Shown here: piece after piece, positions 30,254-35,165 of the stretch
Numbering within the stretch: position 1 is the first letter of the stretch
How the letters are laid out: the number at the start of each line of letters is the position of its first letter
Assembly (NCBI GenBank): GCA_947178245.1
Contig: CAMWXO010000002.1
Location: 1-35,165 of the forward strand
From: an uncultured Porphyromonadaceae bacterium
Lineage (GTDB): Bacteria; Bacteroidota; Bacteroidia; Bacteroidales; Muribaculaceae
Length of the DNA stretch: 35,165 nucleotides
Reading direction: 5' to 3'
Notes under the pieces: model-generated
The model's database searches: none
Seen by the model: only the letters and a program-made list of their open reading frames with translations
Told to the model about the DNA's origin: nothing
Made by a program: the position numbers and the translations under genes

Positions 30254-30985
30254 TTATGTGAATTTTTCTTGCGCTTCCTTATAGGAATCAAGACTTCCTA
30301 TGTCAAAGCGTGAGCCGGGCATCGGCCAGGCGTGGAGAGTGGTGACGTCTGTCAGATAATGCGCGAGATTCCCGGGCGCGTCAAAGCCGCATCCGTGCGC
30401 CATGCAGTCGAGTATCAGCGGCAGATCCTTCCTTGAGTATATGTAGAATGGAGGCACAGCCCAGTTAGACACCGGCTGCTCGGGTTTCTCCTGCATCTGC
30501 AACACTTTCATGTCCTTATCTACGGCGATCACGCCAGTGCGCTGCAGTTTCCTCAGTTCCGGCTCGTGATGGCACATTATGACCGATGTGTCTTTCTCCT
30601 TGAAGAAATCCACGAATCCCCGCAGGGAGAAATCGAGGATGTTGTCGGCCGCGAGCACCATGATGTCGTCGTCTATCCTCATTTGTTCAATAGCGAGCAA
30701 TATATCGCGCACGGCTCCGAGGCGCGTCTCATTAGTAGAAGTTCCGTCGTCGATAATGGTTACCGGTTTTGAATAGCTCATATCGGCGAGCCACTTTTCA
30801 AAGATTGGGGCGAAGCGGTGGTTGGTGACAATCACGTGCTCGTCGATATCGGCGATAGGGTCGATGTCGTCGAGCAGCCGGGCGAGTATGCTGCGCGAGC
30901 CTACCTTAAGCAATGGCTTCGGGAAATTCTCGGTCAGCGGATAGAGCCGGGTGGCGTATCCGGCGGCGATGATTATTGACTTCAT
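30254..30985 (-). CDS. Sugar-1-phosphate nucleotidyltransferase (RmlA/GlmU-type N-terminal fold)
   Basis: The 243-residue single-domain protein begins MKSIIIAAGYATRLYPLTEN followed by FPKPLLKV, the nucleotide-binding loop and signature of sugar nucleotidyltransferases (G9, R13, K23). AADN (112-115) with D114 is the likely metal-binding position, and FDIGSLDSY near the C terminus matches the family's end motif. It should form an NDP-sugar from a sugar-1-phosphate and NTP; neither base nor sugar can be read from sequence. The 4-bp ATGA overlap with the upstream kinase gene says that it probably uses that kinase's product. UTP with galacturonate-1-phosphate or galactose-1-phosphate are candidates by context. 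It is shorter than full GlmU or GalU proteins and lacks an acyltransferase domain. Confidence 0.88.
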   Translation of the reverse strand: MKSIIIAAGYATRLYPLTENFPKPLLKVGSRSILARLLDDIDPIADIDEHVIVTNHRFAPIFEKWLADMSYSKPVTIIDDGTSTNETRLGAVRDILLAIEQMRIDDDIMVLAADNILDFSLRGFVDFFKEKDTSVIMCHHEPELRKLQRTGVIAVDKDMKVLQMQEKPEQPVSNWAVPPFYIYSRKDLPLILDCMAHGCGFDAPGNLAHYLTDVTTLHAWPMPGSRFDIGSLDSYKEAQEKFT

Positions 30986-32172
30986 AGGAAATCGACTCCG
31001 TTGGTGGGATTGCAGAAAAAAATCCTGAATGAATCGGCATACTGAGGGTAGCGTGCAAGATATCCGGCCGTCACTTTCTCTCGAATTACATCTTCCTTGG
31101 CCGGATCCACGAGAGCAATGCAGGCGCCCTTGAAGCCGGCTCCGCTGAAGCGGCCGCCATATATGCCGTCAGTCTCGCGCATTATCCTGTATATTTCTAT
31201 CAACTCGGGCGAGCCACATTCATAATTGTTCATGCTGCTCTCGCACGATTCAAACACCAGGCGGCCGAACGCCTCGATGTCTCCGTCTTCCCAAGCCTTT
31301 ACGCCGGCTTTGACGCGGTCGCATTCAGAATAGAAATGGCGTGCACGGCGCGCGAAACGTTTCGGCATCCTGCCCTCATTCCTTTCAAATGCCTCTTCCT
31401 CCACATCACGCAGGCGTGTGTCAGCGAGTTCCTTGAGCGGCACGTCCTCGTATGCCTGCATCATCCAGGCCGCCGTCTTGCACTCCGCCACGCGCAGGTT
31501 GTAGTCGGTTCCGGTCAGCTTGCGCGTCACTCCCGAGAAGAATATTCCGAGCTTGAAGGGAAGAGGCTTGGGATTTTTGCCGCCGAAAGGTATAAGTCGG
31601 TGGTCACCGGTATGGGTGTCGAGATAAAGAAGCTTGTCAGCCTCGCAGAGCACCACGCATGCCTGGTCGAGGATGCCGTTGTTGAGCCCCACGTAATTTC
31701 TTTCGGCACGAGAAGCGTATTCTATCACCTGCGTCTGCGTCAGTCCCAGACCGTTCACCTTGTCGAGCGCCATCACGAATCCGCAGAGCAGAGCGGCCGA
31801 AGAAGACAGGCCTCCGATAGGCATGGAGCCCCTGACGATGCCCCTCACGCCTCTCTTGAGCCTGAAATCCTGCTGCAGCGCCCATACTGCGCCGCGCAGA
31901 TAGTCGCCCCAGTTGCCCTGACGCTCATCGACAGGCCGCTGCACGTTGAAGGTCATCAGGCCCTCGAAAGATAGTGAGGCCATCTCCACCTTTCCTGACT
32001 CGGTAGCGGAAAAGAGGAATTCGATACCTGAATCAAAAGCGAATCCGGTCACCAGCCCATGCTGGTGATCCACGTGTGCCCCGAGCGGACAGATGCGATA
32101 AGGGGAAAAGAGCTCATACAGAGCATCGCCCTTCCCGAAGAAAGTCCGGTAAGCCGTATATAATTCAGTCAT
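30982..32172 (-). CDS. Galactokinase-family GHMP kinase, galacturonokinase-like
   Basis: The 396-residue protein has GHMP motif 1 SPYRICPLGAHVDHQHG (23-39), motif 2 IGGLSSSAALL (119-129), NGILDQ (165-170, likely catalytic D169) and motif 3 RFSGAGFKGAC (341-351). Canonical GalK has a GRxNLIGEHTDYNxG motif; the PLGAHVDHQ version here, along with YNLRVAECKTAA and YGGRFSGAGFKGACIALVD, recalls plant galacturonokinase (from memory, not a search). It should phosphorylate the anomeric hydroxyl of galactose, galacturonate or a relative using ATP. ATGA overlap couples it to the nucleotidyltransferase, forming a salvage-type route to a sugar nucleotide. It is GC-rich like the core genome, unlike the AT-rich gene 61 bp upstream. 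Confidence 0.85.
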   Translation of the reverse strand: MTELYTAYRTFFGKGDALYELFSPYRICPLGAHVDHQHGLVTGFAFDSGIEFLFSATESGKVEMASLSFEGLMTFNVQRPVDERQGNWGDYLRGAVWALQQDFRLKRGVRGIVRGSMPIGGLSSSAALLCGFVMALDKVNGLGLTQTQVIEYASRAERNYVGLNNGILDQACVVLCEADKLLYLDTHTGDHRLIPFGGKNPKPLPFKLGIFFSGVTRKLTGTDYNLRVAECKTAAWMMQAYEDVPLKELADTRLRDVEEEAFERNEGRMPKRFARRARHFYSECDRVKAGVKAWEDGDIEAFGRLVFESCESSMNNYECGSPELIEIYRIMRETDGIYGGRFSGAGFKGACIALVDPAKEDVIREKVTAGYLARYPQYADSFRIFFCNPTNGVDFL

Positions 32173-32197
32173 ATCCTCTAATTTTAGGCAATTGTTA

Positions 32198-32238
32198 AAT
32201 AATTCACCTAATGTTGTTTATATTATTAGTGAATTATT
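32198..32238 (-). terminator. AT-rich hairpin at the glycosyltransferase/sugar-kinase junction
   Basis: AATAATTCAC-C-TAAT (32198-32212) pairs with ATTAGTGAATTATT (32225-32238) over 14 bp with one bulged C and a 12-base loop. It begins inside the last codons of the glycosyltransferase and fills most of the 61-bp gap. A clear T tract after it is missing, so attenuation or mRNA protection is as likely as full termination. Confidence 0.5.
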
Positions 32239-33061
32239 GCAAAAACTTAGATCTTAGATTGCTGTCGTAAACTTTTCGAACTATAAAGAGTGGCATTAAT
32301 CTGAAACAATACCTAGCTAAAGGATAGACGTATTTCCACGTAATAAGACCAAAAATATCTCGGATGCCACTCATATATATTTGGAATTCATTGTACGCTT
32401 TCTTTCGACTTCTCCTTTTGTAGACATCACTATCGCGTCGGAATTTCAGAACTACATCTTCAAGATTTCCTATTTTATGACCCGATTTCACTACATCAAA
32501 CCATAGTGCAATATCTTGGCTTGTGCGATACTTTTCGTTATATTGAAGCCCAATATCAAAAAGACTCTTTCTCATCATAACAGCCGGGTGAGCCAAGGGT
32601 GACGCCTTGTATATATATTTAAGCACAGATTGGTGGTCTTTTGGGAATGTCCTAGTTCCAAGATTCGCATTCTCAGAATTGAACTCTACAATACTCCCAC
32701 CTAGCACGTCGATATCAGGGTGACTATCTAAATAATCCCGTTGTATCTTTAATCTGACGGGAGTGGATATATCATCCGAATCCATCCTTGCAATATATTT
32801 TCCGGATGCAAATTTCAGACCTTTGTTTAATGACTTTGTCAAGCCTAAATTCTCATCATTTACTAAAATAATGAGATGAGTACCAATACACTTATGCCAA
32901 CGGTCAATAACTGCATTCAATTCCTCTCCCAAAGGGCCATCTTTGACAATTATAATCTCATCAGGCTTCACTTCCTGATCGTTCCAGATGCTTTTTAAAG
33001 CACACGAAAGATATTCCGGTTTTTCTGACTTATAAACCGACATCAATACAGATATTGACAT
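32234..33061 (-). CDS. GT2 family glycosyltransferase (AmsE-like)
   Basis: The 275-residue protein starts MSISVLMSVYKSEKPEYL and continues with EIIIVKDGP, NLGLTKSLNKGLKFASGKYIARMDSDD (D94, D96, D97 form the metal/nucleotide-binding DXD region) and a short C-terminal part with ISTPVRLKIQRDYL. It is a GT-A inverting transferase of the kind found in amylovoran, capsule and exopolysaccharide clusters, acting at the cytoplasmic face of the inner membrane. Donor and acceptor are unknown. The C terminus is hydrophobic/basic (VYPLARYCFRLMPLFIVRKVYD), suggesting membrane contact. The DNA is markedly AT-rich. It is separated by 90 bp from the ATP-grasp gene upstream; a common operon is likely. Confidence 0.88.
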   Translation of the reverse strand: MSISVLMSVYKSEKPEYLSCALKSIWNDQEVKPDEIIIVKDGPLGEELNAVIDRWHKCIGTHLIILVNDENLGLTKSLNKGLKFASGKYIARMDSDDISTPVRLKIQRDYLDSHPDIDVLGGSIVEFNSENANLGTRTFPKDHQSVLKYIYKASPLAHPAVMMRKSLFDIGLQYNEKYRTSQDIALWFDVVKSGHKIGNLEDVVLKFRRDSDVYKRRSRKKAYNEFQIYMSGIRDIFGLITWKYVYPLARYCFRLMPLFIVRKVYDSNLRSKFLQ

Positions 33062-33151
33062 TCTTTAGGATCACTAATGATAAATTTATTGAAATAATAC
33101 CTATGTCTTGAAGCCGCAATACTATTATAGTGATTTGGGTGTATTTGATAA

Positions 33152-34294
33152 TCAATAATATAAATATTCACTCCTAATCTTTTGTTTATTAAGGGCACAA
33201 TAATTAATAATTTCAGGTGTATACTTTCCAAATGCCGGTCCGTTTACGAATTGGAAAACCCATACTCCCATCGCTCTTATATTGAATTCGATTAACTTTG
33301 GATTGTTATCGGCGTCCAGCATGACATCAAGATTTACACATCTGTGATATGGTATTTTCTCCCCTACACTACAAGCGAACTTGCAAACATTTTCCCAATT
33401 AGGAATTTGCAAATGTCGTTCTTTGAAATTAATACCATTATGGCAATCAGAAAAATCACCATACTGATTACAAACTTTTGCATGAATATTTCCATCTGTA
33501 TCTATTCCTGCAAAAACGCCTCCTTGATGTGCATTATCCATGTATGATCCTTCATTCCCTATTCTGATTACAGAATTCAGCAATCTAACTTGATTATCTT
33601 CAACGGAGCGATATACTAATAATCTTAATTTATTTATACTGCTTCTACATAAAGAAGACATGAATTTGGATTGAGTCATCCATTCCTGAATTATGTAATC
33701 TTCACCTAAAGACTGATTTAAATAGTGAAGAGAAAATTTTTCTTGTGATTGAACTTCTTTCCAGCAATTGCCATCTCGTCGAAAAAGTCGAACCCCTATT
33801 CCTGATGACGTATCAACTGTTTTCTTTGCTATGAAATTTTCAGGCAGTAATTCTTCAATATTTTTTTCGGAGAGATTAAGCAAAGAATACTCACTATCAT
33901 AATATACTCCTTGTATCCTTCTCAGATAAGTTTTAGGCATTATGTCGTTCCCTAATATACGATCGTACATATTTTTATCTGAGAAATAGCCTCGATATTG
34001 CGGTGGATTTAAGATGTTTTCTATGACATTATGTAATAAATCTTCCGGTACATTATCATAACCGACTCCTCCCATTTGAGAGAAGAGTTTATAATAAATA
34101 GAATTGGCCTTTCCAATAGATCGCCAGTAAGTCTTATAGGCTTTAAGTTCAGCCTTATGGAATTTCTTATTCAGTATATCTTTATGTTGATTGTATATCT
34201 TTTTATATTGTCTGACATATATTGTTGATAGTATATAATCAAACATACGACCCAACATCTTGTTGAATGTTACTATGGCTACGCGTTTATCCAT
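33152..34294 (-). CDS. Sugar-transfer-associated ATP-grasp protein
   Basis: The 380-residue protein from ATG 34294 (MDKRVAIVTFNKMLGRMFDY) has an N-terminal helical region (about 10-110) followed by an ATP-grasp fold: ENFIAKKTVDTSSGIGVRLF (ATP-loop Lys), a central IIQEW segment, and the metal site NLDVMLDADNNPKLIEFNIRAMGVW with the Asp, Glu and Asn expected to bind Mg-ATP. This pattern matches the family named sugar-transfer associated ATP-grasp, found in capsule loci and thought to form an amide or ester bond on a glycan. No substrate has been read from sequence. Its start lies 8 bp inside the upstream ATP-grasp gene; an earlier opening at 34357 lies deep in that gene and is rejected. Confidence 0.78.
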   Translation of the reverse strand: MDKRVAIVTFNKMLGRMFDYILSTIYVRQYKKIYNQHKDILNKKFHKAELKAYKTYWRSIGKANSIYYKLFSQMGGVGYDNVPEDLLHNVIENILNPPQYRGYFSDKNMYDRILGNDIMPKTYLRRIQGVYYDSEYSLLNLSEKNIEELLPENFIAKKTVDTSSGIGVRLFRRDGNCWKEVQSQEKFSLHYLNQSLGEDYIIQEWMTQSKFMSSLCRSSINKLRLLVYRSVEDNQVRLLNSVIRIGNEGSYMDNAHQGGVFAGIDTDGNIHAKVCNQYGDFSDCHNGINFKERHLQIPNWENVCKFACSVGEKIPYHRCVNLDVMLDADNNPKLIEFNIRAMGVWVFQFVNGPAFGKYTPEIINYCALNKQKIRSEYLYY

Positions 34295-35165
34295 TTTTAT
34301 TAAATAATAAACCAAGTTGATAATCAAAACTATCGGGAGAAAACTTAACATATCCACTCCACGGATAAAAGGTCAATTCTCCAAATATTATTCTGCCGGA
34401 GATGTTATATAAATCTACCCTAACAAAAGGAAAACCCTTAGAGAGCGTTTCTGCAACGTGGATCATCTCTCTTATATTATCGGGCAGTTGAGGAGCAATA
34501 TCGAATGTGGGATGATCTGACTCGACATGTTCTAAGAAGGAAAGATTTTCATCCCAAAATCCTCGACGATGGTCGGAATATCGATTTTTATCGACCCATA
34601 AATATCTAAATTTTCCATCAAAACAAAGGAATTTGTAATCATCAATTGAGCCGTCGGAGTTTTCCTCTGATTCTAAATATTTTTCAACTATAATCTTTGA
34701 GTCGTTGGCTCCTTTATAAGCCCATTCTCTTGAAATGATATAATATTTTTTATTTTTCCACGAATCAACTTTCTTTCGTAGATTGTGATAATCAATATTC
34801 TTCTTATTTTTTATAATGGCTACGTTATCCCCATTCCCTCCGTCTGTGGTCTTTACCACAAAACTGCCTGGAAGACTGTCAAAATCAATTTCTGCTGCAT
34901 TGTCACATACTTGATATAGTTCATTTAGGCAATCACCACATCCTTTATTTTTAACGTACTGTCTAACCTTAAATTTATCAGTGCAATCAAGCATCGTTGC
35001 TTTATGATAGAACATTTTATACCACTGAATCCACTCAGAAAATCTTTTAGGTGTAGTTAGGTTAGGCCATCTATGTAAGATTATATAATATTGGATTCTG
35101 AGCATAACATTGTCCGGAAGGAAAAATAACAATTTTGCGATTCCGTATTTAATATTCTTAAATCG
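34287..35165 (-). CDS. TupA-like ATP-grasp amidoligase, 5' end beyond the window
   Basis: The frame has a TTG at 35132 but stays open to the last base of the window, and the residues there (FKNIKYGIAKLLFFLPDNVMLRIQYY) match the usual start of TupA-like proteins, so the true start is probably just outside. Visible features are RFSEWIQWYKMFYH, SFVVKTTDGGNGDN (ATP-loop), IVEKYLE followed by IDDYKFLCFDGK, and FVRVDLYNISGRIIFGELTFYPWSG (metal-binding Asp and Glu). TupA is linked to teichuronopeptide synthesis in Bacillus, where ATP-grasp ligases form amide bonds on uronic-acid polymers. It overlaps the next ATP-grasp gene by 8 bp, so the two are probably co-translated. The DNA is AT-rich. Confidence 0.8.
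   Translation of the reverse strand, partial: RFKNIKYGIAKLLFFLPDNVMLRIQYYIILHRWPNLTTPKRFSEWIQWYKMFYHKATMLDCTDKFKVRQYVKNKGCGDCLNELYQVCDNAAEIDFDSLPGSFVVKTTDGGNGDNVAIIKNKKNIDYHNLRKKVDSWKNKKYYIISREWAYKGANDSKIIVEKYLESEENSDGSIDDYKFLCFDGKFRYLWVDKNRYSDHRRGFWDENLSFLEHVESDHPTFDIAPQLPDNIREMIHVAETLSKGFPFVRVDLYNISGRIIFGELTFYPWSGYVKFSPDSFDYQLGLLFNKNG

Noticed and set aside
34295-34357. 21-residue hydrophobic N-terminal extension of the second ATP-grasp gene
   Set aside because: It lies within the 3' coding part of the upstream ATP-grasp gene; ATG 34294 leaves the 8-bp overlap typical of coupled genes.

Overview
The window looks like a chromosomal segment of a gut-type Bacteroidales bacterium (Bacteroidota). 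The reasons are a dense run of secreted plant-glycan glycoside hydrolases, an OMP_b-brl-type outer-membrane barrel protein, a TPR sensor kinase with a LytTR regulator, a FucP-type permease, and promoters of the Bacteroides type (TAnnTTTG at -7, once with TTTG 20 bp upstream). Family and genus cannot be fixed by reading alone; Muribaculaceae, Bacteroidaceae or Prevotella-like lineages are all possible.

Region 1 (4-14670, + strand) is the end of a polysaccharide-utilisation locus. Seven glycoside hydrolases lie head to tail with gaps of 4-84 bp: GH43, GH31, GH43 with a CBM6-like tail, GH2, GH31, GH97 and GH95. All look exo-acting and six carry signal peptides. Together they could remove arabinose/xylose, alpha-xylose, beta-galactose, alpha-galactose/glucose and fucose/L-galactose caps. 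This fits fucosylated galacto-xyloglucan or a highly decorated glucuronoarabinoxylan. No SusC/SusD pair or endo-enzyme lies in the window. A strong hairpin ends the run and faces a convergent, SusD-less outer-membrane barrel gene.

Region 2 (16.9-25.0 kb) is mixed: an HU-like DNA-binding protein, a secreted six-hairpin glycosidase, pyruvate kinase, a secreted YhcH/YjgK/YiaL-family protein, and a LytTR regulator/LytS-like sensor kinase pair whose genes overlap by 4 bp.

Region 3 (25.0-28.3 kb) is a translationally coupled pair, a FucP-like sugar permease and a fused nucleotidyltransferase-GHMP kinase. It lies between two gene-free stretches that carry related AT-rich heptamer repeats, a nested inverted repeat and several promoter-like sites. 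A possible small RNA lies downstream. An SF1 (UPF1/IGHMBP2-like) helicase follows on the + strand and may be leaderless.

Region 4 (30.2-35.2 kb, - strand) is sugar activation and surface glycan assembly. A sugar-1-phosphate nucleotidyltransferase overlaps by 4 bp a galactokinase-family gene whose sugar-binding motif resembles plant galacturonokinase. Upstream of these, base composition drops sharply to AT-rich DNA with a GT2 glycosyltransferase and two different ATP-grasp proteins, the last running off the right edge. This looks like the edge of a horizontally acquired capsule or exopolysaccharide locus, perhaps for a uronic-acid polymer carrying amide-linked groups.
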